Positions 10,213 to 21,335 of a stretch of 21,678 nt of DNA are shown one piece after another. The notes under the pieces are model-generated. The model did no database searches, was not told where the DNA came from, and saw only the letters and a list, made by a program, of their open reading frames with translations. A program made the position numbers and the translations under genes. Each line of letters opens with the position of its first letter. The first letter of the stretch is position 1. The DNA comes from Monoraphidium neglectum (lineage: Eukaryota > Chlorophyta > Chlorophyceae > Sphaeropleales > Selenastraceae): positions 1 to 21,678 of the forward strand of contig NW_014012936.1 of the NCBI RefSeq assembly GCF_000611645.1, given 5' to 3'.

Positions 10213-10844
10213 CTCGCATGCTCGTCCCCGCGCCTCTCGCTGCAGTGGGCAACAATACGAGCGGCGTTGATCAAGTGTGGAACACCATGGAAAATCGATG
10301 TGATTGTTTCATTACAAGTGCGATTGGCAGTGCAAGTGCGGACACCGCAAGATCACAGGATTTTCGCGACGCTGAACGGCCGAGAAGCTGCAAAGTTTTA
10401 TTTTCGTCGACTGTGTCCTTGACGCCTGTGTTCCAGGCAAGCGGTCGCGGCGGTCGAGGTGCCAGGTACGAAAGCAGCTGCCCCGGTTCAAACGCTGCCT
10501 TTGGAAAACCAGCGCAAAACGGTGCGCGGCAGGTGCATACAGGCTTTCTGAGGGCCCCTACCACGCAAACAGGATACAGAACTTCACAGCCCTGTGTTCA
10601 TGTAGGAGAGGACTGATGTCGTTGCCTGTTTGTCCATGCAGTGCAGCAGTGTTGAACCCGACATCAGCTACTGTACTGCCTAGAACGCCTGCACCTTACA
10701 GAATCGCAATGCAAGAAGGGACGGAGGACATCAATCAATGCAATATTGCGTCGGCATTAGTTTGAAACCTGCATGGAAGCACCGCAAACATACATGGCAT
10801 GACATACGTCGCAAAGCCATCACAACATCTTGAGAGACCGGCGG
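10213..10844. other. Intergenic region: CEP104-like promoter/5'UTR and TFIIIC-like 3'UTR
   Basis: Both flanking genes run on the minus strand, head to tail. The right part is the 3'UTR of the TFIIIC-like gene down to about 10680; the rest must hold the CEP104-like promoter and 5'UTR. No reading frame here matches a known family and GC falls compared with the exons. An upstream ATG at 10217-10219 (minus) precedes the chosen start by 7 nt in another frame. Confidence 0.6.
10696..10700 (-). terminator. Probable polyadenylation signal TGTAA for the TFIIIC-like gene
   Basis: TTACA on the plus strand, 145 nt beyond the TFIIIC-like stop codon (10845-10847). Spacing, strand and identity fit the green-algal poly(A) signal. 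Confidence 0.6.
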
Positions 10845-13800
10845 TCAAGGCAGGCGGGCCACCACACGGGACGGCGGTCCCAGCACCAGTGCCGGCTGCT
10901 CCAAGGCTCCCGCCACCGCGGGCCCCTTGCTAAGCCGCACCCCGCACACCAGGCATCGCGGCACGTCTTCCGCCTCGGCACCCGCGCCGCGCGTCGGCGC
11001 GGCGAGGTACCGCCGCTCGCACAGGCCGCAGCGCCACGGCGACGGCGCGACGCACACCCGCAGCGTGCTCGCGCAGCGCGGCACCCGCAGCACCTGCGCC
11101 GCCGCTGGGCCGGCCGCTATTTCGCCTGCGGGCTCAAGAGCGACCTCCGCCTGCAGCGCCGCCTGCGGCCCGAGGCCCGCCACCGCCACTCCGGGCAGCT
11201 GCGCGCCAAACGGGTTGGGCTCGCGCGCCGGAGGCGGCTGCGGCGGCACGACAGGGTCCGTCCGTGCGCTGACGTATGTGGCCGCAACATGCGGGATAAG
11301 ATCCTTGTTGAATGAGGGGTCGTGGATATGGAGGCTGCACCAGTCCGCCATCAGCAGCCGCGGCAGTAGCTTGGAGGCGGCGGCGGCGGCGGCGCCCGCC
11401 TGCTGCGGCTGCTGCTGCTGCTGCTGCTGGGCGCGTGCATTGTGGCTGGCCAGCGCCTTCCCTTTGTCCTTGCCCTTTACCTGCTGTTGCTGCTGCCGCT
11501 GCTGCTGTTGCTGTTGTCCGGGCCCGCTCAGCTTCCCAGCACCACCGCCATCTGCACCGTTGCAGTGGTCATCGCACTCTGTCAGCGCCTGCCACATGTG
11601 GCGCTGAGTCAGCAGCATCTCCAGCAGCAGCAGCTCCCCCTGAAGCTGCCCTGCAGCCGGTGGGAAGTCGCGCGCGACCTGCTGCGGCCCCATCCACAGC
11701 CGCAGCAGCGACCGCCGCAGCGCGGCGCCGGCGCGCAGCGCGCGCCACGCGGGCGCGTCGGCGAGCGTCAGCGGCGCGGACTCGACGCCGTTGGGGCAGC
11801 GCGCCGCCAGCTGCTCCGCAGCTGCGTGGAGGGCGTCCCATTGGGCGGTGACCTCGGCCTCACGCAGGCGGCGCTGGCGCACGCGGCGCTGCTGCCGGGC
11901 CGCATGGTGCGCTGAGGCGCCCCCGCCCTGGGGCGGGCCGGGCCGCTGCTCCTGCGCGCCCTGCCCCGGGAGCTCGACCGCGCGCCAGCCGGCAAGGGCA
12001 ACGCCGCTCATCACGTCCCACATCGCTGCCGCCGGGGGCGGCTGCAGCGGCAGCGCCGCCAGCGCGCGCAGCATACCGTGAGGCAGCCCGCGCCCGCGCG
12101 CGCCGCCCGCCGCGCCCCCGCCGCCGCCCTGGCTGCAGCTGGGCGCCAACACCAGCTGCAGCCAGGCGCGAGCGATGCGGTTGTATGACATGTTGCTCTT
12201 CTTCCCATCCCCCCCGCCGCCTGCAGCAGCGCCGTCTTGCTCGGGCTGCGGTCCGCCCACGCTGCGCACCGCCGCAACAACCAGCCTGTTGCCCGACGCC
12301 GCCACCCCCAGCAGAGGCAAGCGGTCGCGCCGCGCCGCCGCCGCGCCGCCGCCGGGGCGCCGGCCATGGGGGTTGAGCCGCGCTGGCGGCGCGGGCTCGC
12401 CCTCGGCGCCGCTGCTGCCGCCGGCGGCGCCGTGCGGGAGCAGCTCGCCCGACGGCGCAAGGCGCCAAGCGGCCAGGCGGCCGGCGAGGCAGCAGGTGAC
12501 GGCGCCCGGCGCCCAAGGGTCCAGGATGACGCCGGTGACGCCCGCGCAGCCGTGCGCCCCGGCCGCCTCGCTCCGCGCGCCGCCAGCGACGCGCTCCGCC
12601 AGTCCGCGCGGCGTCGCGCCCGCAGCATCAAACGGCGCGCTCCGCCAGACCGAGACGGACCCCAGGGCCTTGCCCGCCCCCAGCAGCAGCTGCCACGCGC
12701 CTTCCGCCCCTGAATTCCCCCCGCGTGGGCCGCCTGCCTCCGGTGCGCCGCTGCCGTCAGGGGGGCCAGCGGGGGCGACACACAGGTCGAGCGACAGCAC
12801 GCGCGCCTGGTCGGGCGGCAGCGTGACGCCTAGGCTCTGCATGGCGGACGTGGCTGCGCTGGCCCAGGGGTCGACGCACCAGAGCTTCGCGGCGCCGTCG
12901 TCGGCGGCTGGGGGTGTGCGCGGTTCGAGCGGGGCGACGGCGGCGGGGTCGCGGTCAAGGGACTTCTCATGGGATCAGAGCAAGCGTCGGCGGCTCAAGC
13001 TCTGGGTGTCTTGATGTGCGATGCAACAAACGCCACGACAAAACCCCAACGGCGTCCCTCAAGCCAAGCCTAGCTACGTATGGCAGTGACAATCCCTCAG
13101 CTGGAGCCACACTAAGAGCTGGGTTCAAAGCTCAGCACCCCGCAATCACAAAATCAGTGTGCACCAGCTTCACACCTGTGGCCAGCACCAGAATGTCGCC
13201 CTCCTCACAGCGCCGCGGCAGAAAGAAGACCGGCCGCGAGCCGCTGCCGCCGCCGCCGCCCGCGCTTGATCCCCGCCCGAGCGCCGCGGCGGCGCCTGCG
13301 GGCACGACCGCCCAGCTCAGGGCGGTGACGCCGCCGGCGTGGGCGCGGGCCGCCCCTATGTACTCCAGCGCGGGAGCTGCCGGCAAGGGGTCGTCCGGGA
13401 CAAAGCCGCTGACGGCTGGACCCTCCGTGCAGCCATTGGATTCCCGCTGCTCAGCTGCGCCGCCGTCATCCTCATCGTCCCCCTGTTGGTCGCTGCCCGC
13501 TTGTCGACGCTGCTGCCCCTGCTGCTGCTGCCCCTCCTCCGCGCCGCGCGGCCGCTCAAGGGACGGCACCGCGCACCGCCACAGCTGCACGTGCCCCGAC
13601 CGCGTCGCGACCGCCAACAGGCAGCACCTCTCGCCTGCCCCCGCCCCCGCGCCTCTGCTGGTGCTCGCCGCCGCCCCGCCGCGCGGCTGCTGCCTGCCAG
13701 CGCCCGCTGACGCGGCCGCGGGGCGGCAGCAGGTCTGAGACCAAGCGAGGGCGGTGGGCGCGACGAAGCGGCGGCGCGCCTCGTAGACGGCGTTGTCGAC

Positions 13801-16800
13801 GGCGGCGCCGTTGATGGCGCCAAACTCCCTTGCAAAGTCGCTGGCGTACTGTCAGGAATCGAGGTCGGGCGTTGGGCAGTCGGACACGTGGGTTAAGGAC
13901 AAGGCAGGGGAGTCACGCATGGCTGTGCCTCATACCTGAGTTGCTCCAACAATTGATGTGAGAGAAGATTACTCCCACCCACCCATGCCGCCCCTGTGCT
14001 GCCACCAATCCTACCCAATAACAGTAGCGGCCTGCTGACCCTGCATGCCCCTGGCCAAGCATTCCCGGGGACAGCCCACTGCCCATGTGCAGCCCGCGCC
14101 TACAAAAGCGCCCCGACCCACCAGCAGCGTCCTCTGCTGCGCGGGCGGCGCCGAGAAGCGCACGTACTGCGCCGCCCCGCCAGCCTCCGACGCGACGTGC
14201 ACCAGGGACACTGTGAGGCTTTGCTCCACAAACGGCGCCGCCTCCGACCCCTGCAGGTGCCAGGACCGCTCCAGCTCGTCCCCTTTCAGCGCACGCGCCT
14301 CGTGCACCCGCTGCGCCGCCGCCACCGCCGCCGCGGCGTCGCTCCGCGCGGGCGCCGCTGCAGCCGCTGACGCCGCTGCGCCGGCCTCGGCCGCCGCGGC
14401 GGCGGCGGACGCGCGCGCGACGGCCAGGAGGGGGTTCTCCAAGAACGACACCTCCGCCGCGGCTGCCTCCGACGCGATCGCCGGCAGCATGACAGACGCC
14501 CCGCGCCCCTTGCCGCCGTCGCCGCCGCCCTTCCCGGCCCCGCCGCGGACCTTGCCGCCAGCCTCCTCCCTTATCCCCGCCCTGCCTGTCGCCACGACGT
14601 TCACCGCCTTGCCGCCCGCGCCTGCGCCTGCGCCCGCCTTTGACTTGATCACCCGCTGCCTGATCAGCGCCTTGACAGCCTTAGTCAGCTCTTTCTCGGT
14701 CATGGCGGGCGCGTGCTGCGCGAGCGCCGCGCCGTGCAGCGCGTCGAACTCGGCGCGCGCCTGGTTGAAGATGCGCAGGTCGTGGTTGCGGAGGTGCTGC
14801 CCCTTGGCGTAGCGGGGCACCTGGGGTGGAACGGGTGGGCGGCAGGAGGGTGGAGGGTGGAGGGGGGATGCAGGCAGAGGAGAGAGGTCTTGGGAGGTAG
14901 GAGAGGGTATGTGGTAGTTGTGCGCATGTGCTTGCGCGCATCGTGTGTGTGTTGCGCGTTGCGCGCGTTGTGTGTGGATGTCGGTATGCGCCTTGAGCTT
15001 GTACATGGAGTGTGTTCACGTCCGCGCGCGTCTCGAACAACGGGCAGCTTGCCGGGCAGCTGGAACATGGATGGAGGTGCAAGTGATGCCCCAGCCTGCC
15101 CCTGTCCACCAGCCAGGGACATCCCGTCCCATCACCACGCGCATGCACACACACACACACACAAACACGTGTGCGCGCTCACAAGAACAAATACAAACCC
15201 CTTGCTCTCCCACCTGCGCAGGCTCCAGCGCTGCCCTGAGCTCCAGAAAGCGGTGCAGCACCATCTGCGGCGCCGCCTTGGTCCAGGTCTTCTTGTCGCA
15301 CGGCTGCAAGCTCGGCTGCAGGCGCGTGAAGGTGTCGGCCGCCAGGTCAGCGGGCACCTGTCAAGGGTGGCCGCACAGTCCAACGGAGGCCGCTGATTAA
15401 CGGGTTGCCAAAAGTCAAGGATCGAACAGGCCGAGATGTGAGGGGCGCGGGCTCAGGAAGAGCGAACGTGAAACAGCGGGGTGGTTGTCAGGCAGCAGCG
15501 AGGCTGCGCGCCTCCCTCGCTGCCCGCATGCCTGCTGCCCTCCCGCCGCGTCGCCCCGCACCTCGAACTCCTCAAACTCCCACTGCTCCTCCTCCCCCGG
15601 CGGTGGCACCCCGTCCTCGTCACCGCCAAGCTCGGACTTGCCCCTGCCGCCCGCCGGCGCCCCCTCCTCAAAATCTTCGTCCTCCTCCTCACCGCCGCGC
15701 CGCCCACCGGCTGGCCGGCGCCCGGCGCCGCGCGCCGCGGCCGCCAGCTGCATCAGCTTGGTCGGCCTGCCGCCGCCGCGCCCGCCGCCGCGGCCGCGCC
15801 TCCCTCGGCGCGCCCCCTCCTCATCCGAGCCCGCCACCAGGTCACTCTCAAAATCGTCCTCCTCTTCCTCCTCCTCCTCCTCAACCTCCTCCTCCTCGTC
15901 GTCATCATCATCTGATGCCTTCCAATCAGACGACCCCGATTCGTCACTCGCGCGACGCCGACGTGCAGGCGGCCCCCGGCGCTTGCCACCGCCGCCAGTC
16001 CTCTCGCTGTCCTCGTCGTCGCCTGCGGCTGCGAGCGCGGCGCGCCGCCGCGCGGACGCCGCTGCGGCGCGCTGGCCGGGACGCGCCGCGCCGCCGCCGG
16101 CGCTGCCAATACCCAAGCCCGTCCGAGCCTCCTCATGCCCCTCCTTGTCGTCCTCCACACCATCATCAACGGGGCCCTTGGCGGCCGCGGCGGCGCGTGC
16201 CGCCGCTGCTGCCGCCTCGCGCCCCGCCTTCGCCTGCTGCCGCTCTTTCCGCCTCCGCTCCTCCTCCTTGCGCTGCGCCCTCTCCTGCCGCTTCGCCTCC
16301 GCCTGCTTCTGCTGCTGCTCGCCCTCCGTCGCGATCGCTGCCGCCGCCGCGCCGCCCCCCTTCCCTGCCGCGCCTCCGCCTGGCGCGTCAGGCGGCAGCA
16401 CCACCGCCAGCCCCCACGAGCAAGCCTCGGGCAGCCACATCGTCACGCGCCGCACTCCGTCCAGCGGCACCGTGACGGGCTCCGGCTCCCCGGGGATCGC
16501 GGCGGTCACATGGGCTGGCGAGGCGGCGGCCAGCGGGCAGATCCACCAGCCGCCGTCCCAGAACACCTCGGCGTGGTCGCCCGCGGCGGGCGGGGCCTGG
16601 AGGTCCGCGATCTGAGGGATTGAAAGATGTGTGGGCGATTGTGTGGGGATGCTCGTGGGACCGTGCTGGGGACGGTGACGGAGGGTCTAAAGGGCAGCAC
16701 CAGAATTCGGCGCAGGGCGCAGCGGGCAGCGGGCCGCTGCAGGGGTCCAAGAAAAAGGAGGGCCATACAGGGTGCAAAACAGGCCCGCGCTCGTCTGACT

Positions 16801-18758
16801 GCCCCAGAACCGGCCCGCCCGGCTGCACGCACGCACCTCATCAGGCGGCGGGGGTCGTATCGCGTAGCCGCCGCCCTCGTGAACCTCATAGCCCCCGCCG
16901 GGCTTCGGCCCGCCGCTGCGGCCGGTGTGGCGCTGGCGGCCGGTGCTGAAGAGGGCATCGGGTATGGGGAACCACTCGCGCAGCTTCATGGTGCCTTCCT
17001 CGTCCGAGTGCAGCTCGTCGTACTCCACCAGGGCGTAGCTGCCATGAAGCTGCAGCACCCTGAAGGGGTTTGTCAGGTGTGACGGGGTGGGGAGGGGGCG
17101 GGGTGGGTTGTGTTGGGATTGGGCGGGTTGCAAAGGAGAGAGGGGAACAAGAACAGGCCGTGCAGGCGGACGGGGCGGGTGGCTTCGGGCGGTGCTTGTT
17201 CATTCAGCAGGCGGGCGGCCACGCATGCACGACACATCCCCACACGGCGATAGCGCATGTGGTGGCAGGTGGCCGACGCTACCTCCCGTTCAAAAGAGCC
17301 GGGGCTCGCCGTCTGCGTCACTCCCTGGCCCCCACCTGCCACATGACACCCACCTCCCGGTGAACCAGCAGCCCCTCAGGCCCTCCTCGTCATTAGTCAC
17401 CTCCACCCGCATGCCCTCTGAAAACACCTGCCCAGCACCGCCCGCCGCTGCCGTCCCTGCTGCACCCGCAGCCTCCGCCACCGCCGCCGCCGCCTTATTC
17501 TTTGGGGGCCGCCCACGCTTTTTGGGGTCGGCGCCCGCTGCAGGCGCCGGGGCCGGTGGCTTTGGGCCGGTGTGCTGCTGCTTGTGCTGCCGCCTGCCGT
17601 CGCCGTCATCGGGGGTGGCCAGGGGTCCCTCGTCCCCCAAGTCATCCTCGAGCTCACTGTCAGGCTGCTCGGGCTCGCTTTTAATGCCATGCGCCTGCTT
17701 GCTCTCTCCAGCAACCCGCCTCAGCTTCCCGCGTGGCGCCGCCGCCTTGCCCCCGCCGGCGGCCGCCGCTGCCTCAGGCGCCTGCCGCTTCCGGCCGCCG
17801 CCGCCCCCGCCGCCGCGCAGCCGCAGCGCGGCGGCGGCTTCGGCCGTCGCTGGCGGGTCGGCGTCGGCCCAGCCGCCGCGCTCAAGGTGAGGCCTGAGGG
17901 CGGCGGTCAGGTCCTGGCACACTCCCCAGCGGCTGTGAGACTGGGTGGGGCCGGGCCCGTAGATGTGCACCTGCCGACATCACGGGAGCATGGTGCAGCG
18001 CAGTTAGATCTGCGCGGCTGCATGCCATGCCCATGGGCCCAGGTACCAAGCGATGAGCATTCTTGCACAGAGTATCTGCCCCCGTTCAAATCTGAAGTAG
18101 CTGACAAACATGGCACACCGTTAGTTTGGGAGCTTCATGCTGCTGCCTGCCTGCGACTTACTGCCGCAATCTTGAGCTTGACACAAATCCCATTTTGGCG
18201 ACGGCAAGTTCATTACTGCAATGCTGTTTTCCTACTGCAAAGGAACCCTAACATGCGCTCGCAGGTGCCCGTCCACTTGCTCACCTTGTGATCGCTGGAC
18301 AGCACGGCCAGCAGGCAGCCCGCGCCCGGCGCGCAGCTGGCCGGCGACCACGCCACGGCGCGAGCGAGCACGGCGCCGCCGTCCCCCTCGGCGAGCATCG
18401 CTAGCGGCAGCGTCGCACTTGCCGCCGCGCGGCGCGGGCGGCAGCCGGCGGCAGGCTCCTTATCCTCCGCCGGCTTGCTGCCTTTCTTCACCTGGGCCGC
18501 CGTCGGGGCGGCAGGCTGGGGGAGCGCCACATAGTGTCGCGCCCCGCCCAAGTCAGCTGGCGACACGAGGACGACCGTGGTGCCAGCCGCCACTGCTAGG
18601 ACGTTGTCATCGGACCAGACCACCGCGCTGTGGAACGCGGGGGCGTTATATAGCCAGGCCTCGTCGGCGAGGCAGACAGGCAGCGGCATCGGCACGACGT
18701 CCAGCGTCGTTGCCGGCACTGCGCCGCCTGCCGCGGCATGGGGCGGTGCGCCCGACAT
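10845..18758 (-). CDS. GTF3C4: TFIIIC 90-kDa-type subunit with inserted AT-hook and tandem Agenet-like modules
   Basis: Exons, 5' to 3': 18285..18758, 17354..17970, 16837..17059, 15562..16611, 15214..15357, 14122..14820, 13176..13848, 10845..12907; 5943 nt, 1980 aa, all GT-AG. TFIIIC recruits RNA polymerase III machinery to tRNA promoters. Residues 45-165 resemble the TFIIIC-delta N-terminus (AVVWSDDNVLAVAAGTTVVL, AVAWSPASCAPG, LLAVLSSDHKVHIYGP). WD40 blades resume at 1070-1305 (APTALAWS, LLAVATRSGHVQLWR, GGVTALSWAV, ILVLATAADDGAAKLW), and a zinc ribbon (CGLC 1920-1923, CLVC 1945-1948) lies at the end, as in TFIIIC90. Between them are an AT-hook (KKRGRPPKNK, 308-317), Agenet-like 1 (344-436: GMRVEVTNDEEGLRGCWFTG, ALVEYDEL, IRPPPP), Agenet-like 2 (449-503: DHAEVFWDGGWWICPL), a charged helix (537-583), an acidic run (672-694) and GRPTK (719-723). 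Poly-Gln lies in the last exon. An in-frame TGA precedes the start ATG. The WD40 assignment is good; TFIIIC rather than another WD40 protein is probable. Confidence 0.78.
14926..15175. repeat. Opposed TG-rich and CA-rich tracts inside one TFIIIC-like intron
   Basis: Intron 14821-15213 contains a TG/GC-rich tract (about 14926-14979, including GTGTGTGTG) and a CA tract (about 15144-15168) followed by CGTGTGCGCG. The two are complementary, so the intron transcript could fold into a long imperfect stem with a loop of about 170 nt. Confidence 0.7.
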
Positions 18759-20494
18759 GCCTCGTTGCTCAAAGGCTACCGAATAGCTATGTTCTCAGGT
18801 TCTTATGACCAGCGCCCGCTTCACTGTTGTTGCGTAGGGATCCCGCGCCATCCAAGAGGATCTAGCAACATGTTTAGCGAATCAAATGGTTGTTGTATCA
18901 TATCGTCTGCATAAAACCAACTAGGTAAGATGGATCTGACACACTCGCCTGGCAATATCACCGGTGCGATCTATAACATCACTCGTTGCGCATGTGCAGT
19001 GACGGTGTCATCATATGCACATTGAATCTAAATTGCCACATCCGACACGCGTAGTATTCGCGCTCTGAGTGCTGTGAGACTGGACGGCTGGCGGCGTGGC
19101 GGGTTGATTCGCGTCTCGCCACTTGTCCGCCACTCGCACTCGAAAACATCTTCACACCCGTTGGTTTCAATCGCTACCTAGTTTACATGCTGCTATTGTA
19201 GGGTGATCCGGCAAACAGTAACATAAGAGGCTGACGAGGGAAGAAGGTGCTCCTGTACGCTCCATCGATGCACAGCGCCATCACAGATATGCTGACCAGT
19301 GTGCAGAGGCAACCTGGGCTGCTGCAGTGGATTCGCAGCAAAACTGCTGGTTTGCTGGTGCACCTAGAGCGAAGCAGCTGCACGTCTATTTCAAGGCCCG
19401 ACCCACATACAGTTGTGGTGCTGTGAAAGTTCTTTCCCTGTTTTTTTTTCCTACAATGTTGTTTTCTTGGTGGTTTCGAAGCTGCACAGCATCTGTGTGC
19501 TCCAGAGCTGCCGCAAGCACAACAAGCACAGGCACGCCCACCGTGGAGTGCAGGGTATCATGGCGTGAACTTTGAGCTACAGGTGTCCAGGCGGCAGTGA
19601 GGCCTCGCTGATGGGGCTGCTCTCGCATGCTGAGCAGCTGATTTCTGGTGAAAGACATGTGCATTGCGTTGCTAATGGGTGTGTGAGAAAGGTATTCTGG
19701 CTGTTCCCATGCTGTACATGCAAGCCTTCCAACTGTGAATGTCGGCGTATCATTCGCAGTGCTTGGCCTGGTGGAGCAACTCATCAGTGCCCTAAGTGCA
19801 TATGGTACACGTGCACTATCTAACTGCTTTCGCTGTGCAAAGCGTAGACAGCCGGAGTGCTGGATTGTTTGAGGGTCCTGCCTTGCGAGTCCGCCCTTGA
19901 AAACAGGGAAGGCTCCTGGGCGCGGTCAACCCACGCCGCTGACCGGCTCCAACACAGTGCTGCGCCCCACAGTTGCTGACCATTGTGAGAGTGTGCAGGT
20001 CCCATTCAAACGATATTTGCGCACGGCCGTGAGCCTGAAGGGGCCACGCACAAACAAGGGCAAACCGGCAGGCGGTGTGTGGGATTCCCGAAACAAAGAC
20101 ACAGCGAACGCCGAAGCCGCCCTCTTTCGCAGCAGGTACAACCCTGAGGCACCTGCCAGGTGAGGCTGTTAGAAGGCATCGGAGGCGGGCGTGGAACGCT
20201 CGAGCACGCGCGGGCGGCCCGCGTGCAGTGGAGGCGGGTGATGCTTCCAAGAGGTATCAGTGGTTTCTTTCTGCACACGAGACGTCATGCAACACGCTGA
20301 TGAGGCCGGAGGCGAAGAGGAGGAGTGCAGCAAGTGCAGCAATCGTAGAGAATCGGCTTGCGTTCCGGTTGCAAAAGAATAGGTATGAAGGTGTACATGC
20401 AACACGCACGCCGTGGCTGACTCGAGTGCCCCGCTGCTGTCGCTGCGCCTGGCGCGCCTGCCGCCGCTGCTGCTGCACAGGGGCTCCTGACAAG
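18759..20494. other. Lower-GC spacer between divergent TFIIIC-like and RPSA genes, no gene recognised
   Basis: This 1.7-kb stretch must carry the promoters and 5'UTRs of the TFIIIC-like gene (minus) and RPSA (plus). From about 18780 to 19850 it is clearly poorer in G and C than the genes. Seen in it: a T9 run near 19441-19449, a minus-strand TGTAA at 19183-19187 without a matching gene, and an acceptor-like CTGCACAG (20473-20480) shortly before the RPSA ATG that may end a 5'UTR intron. Open frames here lack the GC-rich third positions of the real genes and match no family I know. No tRNA-like box B was seen. Confidence 0.6.
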
Positions 20495-21335
20495 ATGGCG
20501 CTCTCTCAGAAGGAGGCGGACATCCAGCTGCTGCTGGCGGCGGGGTGCCACCTGGGTACCAAGAACTGCTCCTTCCAGGTGCGCTGTGACGGCCGTGGCA
20601 TCCTGATTGCAGGCATTGCAGCTGGCTTGTGGCCACGGCGGGAGTGTCAGCCAGGTGGTGGTTCCTTGGACAGCACCAGCAGGGACATTTTTAGCTGTAT
20701 ACGCTCGGAATCTGGTACCAAGGAGGCCCACGTGCTAGCGTGAAAATGCATAGTGAAGCCGCGCAGGCTGCCGTAGCAGTTGCGCTGCGCCTGCATTGAA
20801 GCCCTGCAGCGCAGCTGCACCACGTCAATATGGCGATTCACACAGGACTGCAGTCAGCATGCCAGCAGCTTGTTACGCAGCATCAGTGGCCCGGCACACA
20901 AAGGGCGGCGCCAGCCACTAGTGCGCGCCAGACGCCTAGCAGCAGCCCGTCATCGGGGAATGCAACAGCCACGCGTCAGGGCGGCAGCATGAATCGGCAC
21001 TGCGGCAGCGGCCGCGACGGCTGCAACAAGCCATTTTCTGGGCAGCAGCAGCGTCCTGCCGTCTGCGAAGCTTTTCCGCTAACACCACATGCAAGTTCTC
21101 TTTGCGCTTGTCCCATGCCAATGCACCACGCCCCACGCTCGCACGCGCACAGCACACTCACCACCCACGACACTGTGAGCACTTTACTGAGAACTCGCGC
21201 ACCATCCCTTCCCCCCAGATGGAGCGCTACGTGTACCGCCGCCGCAACGACGGCATCTACGTGATCAACCTGGAGAAGACCTACGAGAAGCTGCAGCTGG
21301 CGGCGCGCGTCATCGTCGCCATCGAGAACCCCCAG
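20495..21335 (+). CDS. RPSA: 40S ribosomal protein SA (uS2), N-terminal exons (20495..20578, 21219..21335; partial)
   Basis: Cytosolic small-subunit protein uS2 (RPSA, laminin-receptor homologue), which binds the head/body junction of the 40S subunit and is needed for late 18S rRNA maturation. Exon 1 encodes 28 residues, [20 protein letters not shown] then GTKNCSFQ, the hallmark uS2 N-terminus of plants and algae. The GT donor at 20579-20580 joins in phase 0 to the AG acceptor at 21217-21218 and exon 2 encodes 39 residues, [20 protein letters not shown] then [19 protein letters not shown], matching the family without a gap. A further donor (GTGACT at 21336) shows the gene continues past the window; about 67 of the usual 250-300 residues are seen. 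The ATG context ACAAGATGGCG suits green-algal initiation. The frame stays open upstream to 20075, but conservation places the start at 20495. Confidence 0.95.
20776..20818 (+). other. 13-bp hairpin in RPSA intron 1
   Basis: GCAGTTGCGCTGC (20776-20788) pairs with GCAGCGCAGCTGC (20806-20818) with one G-U wobble and a 17-nt loop. It lies inside the 640-nt intron 20579-21218. I could not assign C/D or H/ACA snoRNA boxes to it with confidence, so it is recorded only as a potential RNA structure. Confidence 0.4.

Noticed and set aside
10845..12842. Treating the 665-codon minus-strand frame as a separate gene starting at ATG 12840-12842
   Set aside because: Splicing 13176 to 12907 rebuilds a standard WD40 strand (ILVLATAADDGAAKLW), so the frame is the last exon of the larger TFIIIC-like gene.
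15405..16615. Two plus-strand frames of over 350 codons, Pro/Arg- and Ser-rich
   Set aside because: They are antisense shadows of the TFIIIC-like exon 15562..16611, with low-complexity composition and no family signature.
19386..19784. Minus-strand 132-codon frame followed by TGTAA at 19183-19187
   Set aside because: Its codons lack the GC-rich third positions of genuine genes here, it matches no family I know, and a five-base signal 200 nt away can occur by chance.
19816..20278. Minus-strand frames of 90-144 codons upstream of RPSA
   Set aside because: No domain signature, no splice continuity with other exons; probably promoter or leader DNA.
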